A DNA stretch of 64,000 nt from contig DGSN01000037.1 of NCBI GenBank assembly GCA_002393575.1, forward strand, positions 50,054-114,053, given 5' to 3'. Made by a program: the position numbers and the translations under genes. The notes below the pieces were generated by a model. The model saw nothing but the letters and a program-made list of their open reading frames with translations. It ran no database searches and had not been told where the DNA came from. Of the stretch, positions 42,501 to 49,994 are shown one piece after another. The DNA is from Prevotellaceae bacterium UBA4361 (GTDB lineage: Bacteria; Bacteroidota; Bacteroidia; Bacteroidales; Bacteroidaceae). The stretch's first letter is position 1, and every line of letters begins with the position of its first letter.

Positions 42501-45500
42501 AGTTGTTTTGGGTGAGCATCTGACGGATTCTGTCAAGGTGGAACTGATGGACAGCTTGGGCGCGTTTGTGCTCGACTCTGTTTATACGAAGATAGAAGGA
42601 AGTGCTGATGGTGACACAATCGTGGTTGCATTCATGGCAAAGGAGGCAGGTGAATATGCAGGGCAATTGGTGCTGAGCAGCAATGGTGCAGACAGTGTGC
42701 TGGTTGTGTTGAAGGGAATTGCTGAGGCAGATACGATACCAGAGCCTGTGCCTATCATCATTGTTTCTGCTGATACCTTGGCATTCAGTGCAGTGGTCGG
42801 GGATAGTGTTGTTCAGAAATTGGTTGTGTCAGGTGATCATCTGACGGATTCCGTGAAGGTGGAATTGATGGACAGCTTAGGCGTGTTTGTGCTTGACTCG
42901 GTTTATACGAAGATAGAGGGAAGTGCGGACGGCGATACGATTGTGGTTGCGTTTAAGGCAAAGGACGAAGGCGAATACGCAGGGCAATTAGTGCTGAGTA
43001 GCAATGGTGCGGACAGTGTGCTGGTTGCACTGAAGGGAATCGCCGAAGCTGATACGATACCTGAGCCAGTGCCTTCCATCATTGCTTCTGCTGATACGTT
43101 AGCATTCAGTGTGGTGGTCGGGGACAGTGTTGTTCAGAAATTGGTTGTGTCAGGTGAGCATCTGACTGACTCTGTCAAGGTGGAACTGATGGACAGCTTG
43201 GGCGTGTTTGTGCTTGATTCTATTTATACGAAGATTGAGGGAAAGGCTGACGGCGATACGATAGTGGTTGCATTCACGGCAAAGGAGGAAGGTGAATATG
43301 CAGGACAACTGGTGCTGAGTAGCAACGGTGCTGACAGTGTGCTTGTTGCCTTGAAGGGAATTGCCGAAGCAGATACGATACCAGAGCCAGTGCCGTCAAT
43401 TATTGCCTCTGCTGATACGTTAGCATTCAGTGCGGTGGTCGGGGACAGTGTTGTGCGGAAATTAGTTGTGTCGGGTGAGCATCTGACAGATTCCGTGAAG
43501 GTGGAACTGATGGACAGCCTGGGCGTGTTTGTGCTTGACTCTGTTTATACAAAGATAGAGGGAAAGGCTGATGGTGACACGATTGTGGTTGCGTTCAAGG
43601 CGAAGGATGAAGGCGAATACGCAGGGCAATTGGTACTGAGCAGCAATGGTGCTGACAGTGTGCTTGTTGCCTTGAAGGGAATCGCTGAAGCTGATACGAT
43701 ACCAGAGCCAGTGCCTACCATTATTGCTTCTGCTGATACGTTAGCGTTCAGTGCGGTGGTCGGGGACAGTGTTGTTCAGAAATTGGTTGTATCGGGTGAG
43801 CATCTGATGGACTCCGTGAAGGTGGAACTGATGGATAGCTTGGGCGTGTTTGTACTCGATTCTGTTTATACGAAGATAGAAGGAAGTGCGGACGGCGACA
43901 CGATTGTGGTTGCGTTCAAGGCGAAGGAGGCAGGCGAATATGCAGGGCAATTGGTGTTGAGTAGCAATGGTGCGGACAGTGTTCTGGTTGCACTGAAGGG
44001 AATTGCTGAGTCTGTTGATACGATACCAGAGCCTGTGCCGTCTATCATCGCTTCGGCTGATACTTTGGCATTCAGTGTGGTGGTCGGGGATAGTGTTGTT
44101 CAGAAATTGGTTGTTTCGGGTGATCATCTGACGGACTCCGTGAAGGTGGAACTGATGGATAGCTTGGGCGTGTTTGTGCTTGACTCGGTTTATACGAAGA
44201 TAGAAGGAAGTGCTGATGGTGACACGATTGTCGTTGCTTTCACGGCGAAGGAGGCAGGCGAATACGCAGGGCAATTGGTGTTGAGTAGCAACGGTGCAGA
44301 CAGTGTGCTTGTTGCACTGAAGGGAATTGCCGAAGCAGATACGATACCAGAACCTGTGCCATCAATCATCGCCTCTGCTGATACTTTGGCATTCAGTATG
44401 GTGGTTGGGGATAGTGTTGTTCAGAAATTGGTTGTTTCGGGTGATCATCTGACGGACTCCGTGAAGGTGGAACTGATAGACAGCCTGGGCGTGTTTGTAC
44501 TTGACTCTGTTTATACGAAGATAGAGGGAAGTGCGGACGGCGATACGATTGTAGTTGCATTCACGGCAAAGGAGGCAGGCGAATACGCAGGGCAATTGGT
44601 GTTGAGTAGCAATGGTGCGGACAGTGTGCTTGTTGCACTGAAGGGAATTGTTGAGCCTGTCGATACGATACCAGAACTTGTGCCTTCTATCATTGCTTCT
44701 GCTGATACCTTAGCATTCAGTGTGGTGGTCGGGGACAGTGTTGTTCAGAAACTGGTTGTGTCGGGTGAGCATCTGACGGATTCCGTCAAGGTGAAACTGA
44801 TAGACAGCTTGGGCGTGTTTGTGCTTGACTCTGTTTATACGAAGATAGAAGGAAGTGCGAACGGCGACACGATTGTGATTGCATTCACGGCAAAGGACGA
44901 AGGCGAATACGCAGGGCAATTGGTGCTGAGTAGCGTAGGTGCTGACAGTGTGCTTGTTGCCTTGAAGGGAATCGCCAAAGCAGATACGATACCAGAACCT
45001 GTGCCGTCTATCATTGCTTCTGCTGATACGTTAGCATTCAGTGCGGTGGTCGGGGACAGTGTTGTTCAGAAATTGGTTGTTTCGGGTGAGCATCTGGCAG
45101 ATTCCATAAAGGTGGAATTGATGGACAGCCTGGGCGTGTTTGTGCTTGACTCGGCTTATACGAAGATAGAAGGAAATGCGGATGGCGATACGATTGTGGT
45201 TGCATTCACGGCGAAGGATGAAGGCGAATACGCAGGGCAATTGGTGCTGAGTAGCAATGGTGCTGACAGTGTGCTGGTTGCGTTGAAAGGAATCGCTGAG
45301 CCTTTCGATACGATACCAGAGCCTGTGCCGTCTATCATTGCTTCTGCTGATACCTTGGCATTCAGTGCGGTGGTTGGGGACAGTGTTGTTCAGAAACTGG
45401 TTGTGTCGGGAGAGCATCTGACGGATTCCGTGAAGGTGGAACTAATGGACAGCTTGGGTGTGTTTGTGCTCGATTCTGTTTATACGAAGATAGAGGGAAG

Positions 45501-46146
45501 TGCAGAAGGTGACACGATTGTGGTTACATTCACGGCAAAGGAGGCAGGTGAATATGCAGGGCAATTGGTGCTGAGCAGCAATGGTGCGGATAGTGTGCTG
45601 GTTGCCTTGAAGGGAATCGCCGAAGCAGATACGATACCAGAGCCAGTGCCTTCCATTGTTGCCTCTGCTGATACACTGACATTTGAAACGCCAATCGGTG
45701 TGCAGATGGTACAGCGAGTGATGGTGCAAGGTTTTGACCTCTCCGATTCGATTCATCTTTCCGTTGAAGATTCGTTGGGAGTGTTCAGTTTGGACTCAGC
45801 TTATATTAGTTTGGAAAAGGCGATGGCAGGAGATGTCGTTTCCGTTCGTTTCGCACCAATTGGCAAAACATCAGAGATTGGCTCTTTGATGCTTTCGAGT
45901 AGAAATGCACAGCCCGTTTTGATTACGTTGATATGCGAAAGCGACTATGAATTGGGCGATGTCAACAAAGATGGTACGGTTGATATTTCCGACGTTGTGA
46001 TGACCGTCAACTATGTGCTTGGCAGTGAGGCGGAGAAGAGTGTGTTGGTATATGGCGACATGGATAGTAATGGCATGATTGACATCACCGATGTGGTTGC
46101 CATCGTGAACAAGATTCTTAAAGACCCACCCCAGCCCTCCCTGTGA
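39589..46146 (+). CDS. Giant secreted subtilase with twelve near-identical repeats and dockerin-like end
   Basis: 2185 residues from ATG 39589. Signal peptide about 1-20 (ends AVFAQG). The S8 domain has D189 in AIIDIGIDFQH, H237 in DHGTHVASLAGG and S659 in GTSMSAPVAAGVVALW. From about residue 735 there are twelve tandem repeats of 107-108 residues, each starting about SADTLAFSAVVGDSVVQKLV and ending about LVALKGIAEADTIPEPVP, then one divergent repeat (about 2023-2120) and two dockerin-like loops (GDVNKDGTVDISDV, GDMDSNGMIDITDV). The repeats are probably Ig-like beta-sandwiches forming a stalk. The 5' part of the gene is very G-rich on the coding strand. The last eight codons and the stop lie in a family A element. 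Confidence 0.9.
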   Translation: MKRMLLVFLLLAVSFAVFAQGAAVRSKLSATTRMLLCELEEGSAAEELDEGVGGRRLKGVGLRTDGDGAAKVRRSYAAPVTMDGRRFVSSFVRLREDGDLSALEALGVRVQSRFENGLLTAWVPVDGIEALAALEEVVRINVSPVAQVHSDAARRDTRVDAVLSRTEEALNAGVTGRYDGSGVLLAIIDIGIDFQHIAFRDSAGGYRMKGAFLYDGRNDYVYDSFEGLTTDNTVYDHGTHVASLAGGSSVVAEGSGMRVTNDHGSATYGGMAPGADLYLCGFYELEYTHIANAIKEVCDYADAHGQPVVVCNSWGSQDGPHDGTGEISEVIDQYFGEDHPNHICLFASGNYAGYSQKGAGGGFYVWGEGSVSHPLRTIVNHNNAVTQSDGYTYSKTIASAWTRSHGAGDLACRVYVLDAATGEVLDSATVTRADANRTDSRGLYARVPFSSYYSGYLQVYFDESGRGAKNVKVYALSMTTKKKHRETVEGSTVTVSDYTLAVGFFPVEGSEVIDVWAGSHCYFSNHLRTEGCEWTAGTDDFSVTDEATFANSISVGAYVSKNVLTDHVGVVHDASNDATLGMYEMGDIAYFSSYAMAGVGAAVESQPSISAPGAVLVGAVNHYNKSSSTSYLADVLSGSGKYRMNDDTLNPYGSMSGTSMSAPVAAGVVALWLQAAQEVGKSLTVGDVKRIMERTAVRDAFTNGENGSHFGMGKLDALAGLRYILGVEPQAAPVVSASADTLAFSAVVGDSVVQKLVVSGEHLTDSVKVELMDSLGVFVLDSVYTKIEGSADGDTIVVTFTAKEEGEYAGQLVLSSVGADSVLVALKGIAEADTIPEPVPSIIASADTLSFSAVVGDSVVQKLVVSGEHLTDSVKVELMDSLGVFVLDSAYTKIEGNADGDTIVVAFTAKEEGEYTGQLVLSSNGADSVLVALKGIAEPVDTIPELVPTIIASADTLAFSAVVGDSVVQKLVVLGEHLTDSVKVELMDSLGAFVLDSVYTKIEGSADGDTIVVAFMAKEAGEYAGQLVLSSNGADSVLVVLKGIAEADTIPEPVPIIIVSADTLAFSAVVGDSVVQKLVVSGDHLTDSVKVELMDSLGVFVLDSVYTKIEGSADGDTIVVAFKAKDEGEYAGQLVLSSNGADSVLVALKGIAEADTIPEPVPSIIASADTLAFSVVVGDSVVQKLVVSGEHLTDSVKVELMDSLGVFVLDSIYTKIEGKADGDTIVVAFTAKEEGEYAGQLVLSSNGADSVLVALKGIAEADTIPEPVPSIIASADTLAFSAVVGDSVVRKLVVSGEHLTDSVKVELMDSLGVFVLDSVYTKIEGKADGDTIVVAFKAKDEGEYAGQLVLSSNGADSVLVALKGIAEADTIPEPVPTIIASADTLAFSAVVGDSVVQKLVVSGEHLMDSVKVELMDSLGVFVLDSVYTKIEGSADGDTIVVAFKAKEAGEYAGQLVLSSNGADSVLVALKGIAESVDTIPEPVPSIIASADTLAFSVVVGDSVVQKLVVSGDHLTDSVKVELMDSLGVFVLDSVYTKIEGSADGDTIVVAFTAKEAGEYAGQLVLSSNGADSVLVALKGIAEADTIPEPVPSIIASADTLAFSMVVGDSVVQKLVVSGDHLTDSVKVELIDSLGVFVLDSVYTKIEGSADGDTIVVAFTAKEAGEYAGQLVLSSNGADSVLVALKGIVEPVDTIPELVPSIIASADTLAFSVVVGDSVVQKLVVSGEHLTDSVKVKLIDSLGVFVLDSVYTKIEGSANGDTIVIAFTAKDEGEYAGQLVLSSVGADSVLVALKGIAKADTIPEPVPSIIASADTLAFSAVVGDSVVQKLVVSGEHLADSIKVELMDSLGVFVLDSAYTKIEGNADGDTIVVAFTAKDEGEYAGQLVLSSNGADSVLVALKGIAEPFDTIPEPVPSIIASADTLAFSAVVGDSVVQKLVVSGEHLTDSVKVELMDSLGVFVLDSVYTKIEGSAEGDTIVVTFTAKEAGEYAGQLVLSSNGADSVLVALKGIAEADTIPEPVPSIVASADTLTFETPIGVQMVQRVMVQGFDLSDSIHLSVEDSLGVFSLDSAYISLEKAMAGDVVSVRFAPIGKTSEIGSLMLSSRNAQPVLITLICESDYELGDVNKDGTVDISDVVMTVNYVLGSEAEKSVLVYGDMDSNGMIDITDVVAIVNKILKDPPQPSL
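41795..45655 (+). repeat. Twelve in-frame 321/324-bp tandem repeats
   Basis: The marker TCTGCTGATAC (one copy TCGGCTGATAC) recurs at 41800, 42121, 42445, 42766, 43087, 43408, 43729, 44053, 44374, 44698, 45019 and 45343, then once more in the divergent unit at 45664. Spacing is 321 bp, or 324 bp where the linker gains one codon (EPVDTIPE instead of EADTIPE). The twelve units differ at only a few residues each. Confidence 0.95.
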
Positions 46147-46316
46147 GGGAGGGAGTAGTCACCCGGCTTGAAAGCCTAAGTTAAGTACAAAGAACAAAGT
46201 ACAATGTACTGGCTTTGAAATTTGTACTTTGTAAATTGTTCTTTGTACTTCTTTTCACTTTTCACTTTCAAGCTGGGTGTCTATTTCCTCTCTCACAGGG
46301 AGGGTTAGGGAGGGTC
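46123..46316. repeat. Family A element, copy 3, overlapping the giant subtilase stop
   Basis: 194 bp with inverted ends (GACCCACCCCAGCCCTCCC against GGGAGGGTTAGGGAGGGTC). The centre holds AAGTACAAAGAACAAAGTAC filler and its near mirror. The left end encodes the final residues DPPQPSL and the TGA of the subtilase. Confidence 0.85.
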
Positions 46317-46326
46317 TTTTCATTTT

Positions 46327-46857
46327 TCACTTTCCTTTTCCTTCAGGAAGGTCCATCCAGTGAGGTTCGAGGATTTCAGGTTCAAGTTCGAACATGCGCA
46401 GATATTCCTCCTTACAGCTGAGGGAGTCGATTTGCTCGTCGAGGAAATCGTGCAATGCTTCATGGCCAGGAAGGTGCTTTCCTTTTATCACTTCCAATGT
46501 CACAGGAACGACTCCCGAAGCAATCATCTTGATTTCTTGAGCTGCAGCGCGTGTGAGGTCGATGACCAGTCCTTTTCCGAAAGGTCCTCGGTCCGTCACC
46601 GTCACCGTGGTGGATAGTCCGTTGTTCAGGTTTGTCACTTTGAGTACAGTGCCGAAGGGGAGTGTGCGATGGGCGCAAGTGAATCCGTTCTTGTTATAGA
46701 CACTTCCGTCTGCACATCGTTTTCCGTGCATGTAATCAGCGTAATACGTGGCTTTTCCTTTCATCAGATGCTGTGCAGCAGCAGGGTTGCAGAAGCTGAT
46801 GCCAAAGCATAGCAATATGCCCGCTGCCCATATCCTAAACTTAGTTGGGTGATTCAT
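46327..46857 (-). CDS. RlpA-like exported double-psi beta-barrel protein
   Basis: 176 residues. Signal peptide about 1-28 (ends NPAAAQ). The RlpA fold is clear: GKATYYADYMHGKRCADGSV, FTCAHRTLPFGTVLKVTNL, TVTVTDRGPFGKGLVIDLTR and AAAQEIKMIASGVVPVTLEV. RlpA proteins bind or cut peptidoglycan strands lacking stem peptides at the septum. The usual SPOR domain is absent and is replaced by about 45 charged residues. A TACTTTTG -7 element on the minus strand is at 46893-46886. Confidence 0.88.
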   Translation of the reverse strand: MNHPTKFRIWAAGILLCFGISFCNPAAAQHLMKGKATYYADYMHGKRCADGSVYNKNGFTCAHRTLPFGTVLKVTNLNNGLSTTVTVTDRGPFGKGLVIDLTRAAAQEIKMIASGVVPVTLEVIKGKHLPGHEALHDFLDEQIDSLSCKEEYLRMFELEPEILEPHWMDLPEGKGK

Positions 46858-47050
46858 AAGCAGTATTCAGTCTTTAAAAGCGTTGCAAAAGTAATTAAAA
46901 ATATCGGAATTTTTGTGCTGGTTTGCATTTATCTTTGGCTTTGAAGAAATAAAAACGGTGATTTCTTCTGTTTCATTCTTCGTTTTTTTCAAAATTTAGT
47001 AATTTTGCAGGAGATTTCTCTGAGTATTATTTTTTTGGAAGGTTTTGAAT

Positions 47051-48514
47051 ATGAAGTTAGGATTTGATAACGACAAGTATCTTCGCATCCAGTCGGAGCA
47101 CATCAAGGAACGTATTGCCCAGTTCGACGACAAGCTTTATCTGGAGTTTGGCGGCAAGCTCTTCGACGACTATCATGCCAGCCGTGTGCTGCCAGGGTTT
47201 CATCCTGACAGCAAGTTGCGCATGTTGATGCAGTTGCGTGACGATGCGGAGATTGTGATGGTGATTAGTGCAGACGACATAGAGCGTAACAAGGTGCGTG
47301 GCGACCTCGGCATCACTTACGACAAGGATGTGCTCCGCTTGCGCGATGTGTTCACGGAGCGTGGTCTGTATGTGAGCAGTGTCGTTATTACCCATTTCAA
47401 TGGACAGGCGAGTGCCATTGCTTTCCGCGAACGCTTGGAACGCTTGGGCGAGGTGCGTGTCTATTATCATTATCTCATTGAGGGCTATCCAACGAATGTG
47501 GACCTCATCGATTCTGACGAGGGCTTCGGCAAGAACGACTTTGTTGAAACCACTCGTCCGCTGGTGGTTGTCACCGCTCCTGGACCTGGGAGCGGGAAGA
47601 TGGCTGTTTGCCTGAGCCAGCTTTACAACGAGAACCGACGGGGCGTGAAGGCTGGTTATGCCAAGTTTGAGACTTTCCCTATCTGGAGTATTCCACTGAA
47701 GCACCCTGTGAATGTGGCTTACGAAGCTGCCACTGCCGACCTCAACGACGTGAACATGATTGACCACTTCCATCTGGAGGCATACGGCAAAACGACGGTG
47801 AACTACAATCGCGACATAGAGATTTTCCCTGTGCTCAATGCCATCTTCGAAGGCATCTATGGCGAAAGTCCTTACAAGTCGCCAACGGACATGGGTGTGA
47901 ACATGGCAGGTTTCTGTATCAGTGACGACGAGGTGTGCTGCGAAGCGTCGAAGCAGGAAATCATCCGTCGCTACTATACGGCTCTCGCGAACATGACGGA
48001 CGGACGGAACAACGACGTGGAGGTGAACAAGCTCATTCTGTTGATGAAGCAAATGAAGCTCACGACGGCTTATCGCAAATGTACGGTGGCTGCCTACGAG
48101 CGGAAGTTGCAGTCGGGCACTCCTTCTGCTGCCATCGAATTGGCTGATGGCACACTCATCACGGCTGAGACGAGTGCGCTCCTTGGTCCGAGTGCTGCTC
48201 TCCTGCTCAATGCCACGAAGCATTTGGCAGGCATTGACCACGGCCTTCATCTCATTCCGCAGGAAATGATTAAACCTATCCAGCACATGAAGACTTCGAT
48301 GCTTCATGGCAACAATCCTCGTTTGCACACGGACGAGGTGCTGGTGGCATTAGCCGTGCTGAGTGAGCACGATGAGAATTGTCGCCGTGCCCTTGAGAGT
48401 CTTCCACTTCTGGATGGATGTCAGGTACATGCCACGGTGATGCTCAGCGAAGTGGACCGCAAAATCTTCAACAAACTTGGCTGCGGACTTACGTTTGACC
48501 CTGTGAAGAAATAA
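47051..48514 (+). CDS. DUF1846 family protein
   Basis: 487 residues from ATG 47051, normal for the family. The text matches DUF1846: GFDNDKYLRIQSEHIKERI, LYLEFGGKLFDDYHASRVLP, VVVTAPGPGSGKMAVCLSQL, KSPTDMGVNMAGFCI and TSALLGPSAALLLNATKHLA. A structure for a Streptococcus member is known, but the reaction is not established; the GPGSGKMA loop suggests a nucleotide-binding site. It is cytoplasmic. A TAATTTTG -7 element is at 47000-47007. Confidence 0.9.
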   Translation: MKLGFDNDKYLRIQSEHIKERIAQFDDKLYLEFGGKLFDDYHASRVLPGFHPDSKLRMLMQLRDDAEIVMVISADDIERNKVRGDLGITYDKDVLRLRDVFTERGLYVSSVVITHFNGQASAIAFRERLERLGEVRVYYHYLIEGYPTNVDLIDSDEGFGKNDFVETTRPLVVVTAPGPGSGKMAVCLSQLYNENRRGVKAGYAKFETFPIWSIPLKHPVNVAYEAATADLNDVNMIDHFHLEAYGKTTVNYNRDIEIFPVLNAIFEGIYGESPYKSPTDMGVNMAGFCISDDEVCCEASKQEIIRRYYTALANMTDGRNNDVEVNKLILLMKQMKLTTAYRKCTVAAYERKLQSGTPSAAIELADGTLITAETSALLGPSAALLLNATKHLAGIDHGLHLIPQEMIKPIQHMKTSMLHGNNPRLHTDEVLVALAVLSEHDENCRRALESLPLLDGCQVHATVMLSEVDRKIFNKLGCGLTFDPVKK

Positions 48515-48550
48515 ATCAGGGATTTTAAGGATTTGAAAGGGATTCTCTTA

Positions 48551-48709
48551 AATGAAGAACAATAAAATGAAGAATGAAGAATGTAGAATGAAGAATTAAA
48601 GTTACTCATCCAATAAGCAGAGTAAAATACATTCTTCATTCTACATTCTTCATTCTTCATTTAAGCATAGCGACCATTCTTCATTTTTCATTCTTCATTC
48701 TTCATTTTC
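48551..48709. repeat. Family D inverted repeat, copy 8
   Basis: Arms of GAATGAAGAATGTAGAATGA and ATTCTTCATTCTACATTC around AGTTACTCATCCAATAAGCA then GAGTAAAA, with extra right-arm units up to 48709. It lies between two convergent genes. Confidence 0.8.
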
Positions 48710-48713
48710 TCTC

Positions 48714-49994
48714 TTATCTCGCTTGCATAGAATTAGCTCGGCGGATGCCGTCGAAGCATGATTCCATGAAAATGGCATCCATCTCCTCGCGAGGAGGGGC
48801 ATTGTTTGCCATTTCGCGTTCTATGTCGAAGGTAACTTTCACCTTCGAGGTGCTTACATTCCAATAGGAAGTGCTGACGGATTTCTCTGCTTCTTCCTCA
48901 AGGTCGTCTCTGAGGTTGCAGAAGAAGTCGATGCCAGTGCGTTTTTCCAGTTCGTCAATGCTGATGTATTCGATGTTGACAGCACTCGCTGTGTTTGAAT
49001 GGTTGGTCCAAATGCCTAAGGCGTTGAATTTGTCCGTCGATTTCTTGTAGGCAAGCAGAGCCATGTAGAAATAAGCGGGAACAATCAGCGATTCATTGCA
49101 TTTCACGCTTAAGATTCCGCTCTTTGTTCTTCCATCCAGCACCACGTCGTCAATCGTGGCAGCTTTCACGATGTAAAGTGTGTCGCATTGGTCTGCCCAT
49201 GTGCGCACTTTCCCCTCCAGCGTGTTCCATTTTCCTCCGTTGTGGGCTTGGTATTGTGGCTGCATGTTCGAAAGGAAGAATGTCTGTTTGTTTTGCTCCA
49301 AAGAACAAAGTCTGTCACCCGATGGGCATAGGTGTCCGCGCGAGAAATCGCTTCCGCTGTAGTCGCCGAGTGTAGAACGGTAAGCGCTATTGATGTCCGG
49401 GTCTTCTTTGAATGCATCTTTACGTGACACATTCGATGCTGAGTTCTTCGCATCAAGTCGGTAGCAAGTCCATCGGTTCGCTTTCTTTGTGCAATCCCAT
49501 TCAAGTGCAAAGGTGTCGCCATAATCTGATGTTGATTTGCGAATGACGAGGTTCGACGCACCGCCTTTCAGTTTTGGATATTCATATTGCCAAGCGTGAG
49601 TGGCATCCTGGTTGCCGTAGCTCGATTTGGCAGTCAGTGCAGCACCCGTGTTGCGGTTCTTGTTGTTGTCCGTCACGACAGGAGGGTCGGGGTCAATCGG
49701 TTCTTCGCTTCCTGCCAGCACGATGGTGGTGGAGAGTACTTCCGAATACACATAGTCGGCGGACGTGATTTCCGATTCCGTTTGATACACCTTGAATCCG
49801 TGGTCGCCCAAGAACGTGATGGCATAGAGATTTCCTGCTTCGGTGGAGTAGGTGAGGGTTACTCCGTTGCGCAGATTCACCACGATTTTTGTCACGTTCG
49901 TGTAAGTGCCTCGCATGGCAATGGCTTCTTCGTTCTGTGCAAACGAAGAGATGGTTGACAGGCAGAGGCATATAAGGAGAATGATTTTTTTCAT
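48714..49994 (-). CDS. Secreted DNA/RNA non-specific endonuclease
   Basis: 426 residues with a signal peptide about 1-19 (ends ISSFAQ). Residues about 25-95 form a small beta domain. Residues about 125-350 are the beta-beta-alpha-metal nuclease: YGDTFALEWDCTKKANRWTC, the active-site SDFSRGHLCPSGDR (DRGH variant with the catalytic histidine), and FFLSNMQPQYQAHNGGKWNT (metal-binding asparagine). The ATG overlaps the stop of the preceding gene (ATGA), so both are probably made together. Likely roles are feeding on extracellular nucleic acid or degrading DNA traps; this is inference. Confidence 0.88.
   Translation of the reverse strand: MKKIILLICLCLSTISSFAQNEEAIAMRGTYTNVTKIVVNLRNGVTLTYSTEAGNLYAITFLGDHGFKVYQTESEITSADYVYSEVLSTTIVLAGSEEPIDPDPPVVTDNNKNRNTGAALTAKSSYGNQDATHAWQYEYPKLKGGASNLVIRKSTSDYGDTFALEWDCTKKANRWTCYRLDAKNSASNVSRKDAFKEDPDINSAYRSTLGDYSGSDFSRGHLCPSGDRLCSLEQNKQTFFLSNMQPQYQAHNGGKWNTLEGKVRTWADQCDTLYIVKAATIDDVVLDGRTKSGILSVKCNESLIVPAYFYMALLAYKKSTDKFNALGIWTNHSNTASAVNIEYISIDELEKRTGIDFFCNLRDDLEEEAEKSVSTSYWNVSTSKVKVTFDIEREMANNAPPREEMDAIFMESCFDGIRRANSMQAR

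Noticed and set aside
36747..46146. Dockerin-like ends as evidence for a cellulosome
   Set aside because: No cohesin or scaffoldin is seen, and the carrier proteins are proteases. In Bacteroidales such ends are common without cellulosomes.
36747..46146. The two subtilases as a recent tandem duplication
   Set aside because: Layout is alike, but the catalytic domains share only motif-level identity and the DNA composition is very different, so any duplication is old or they arrived separately.
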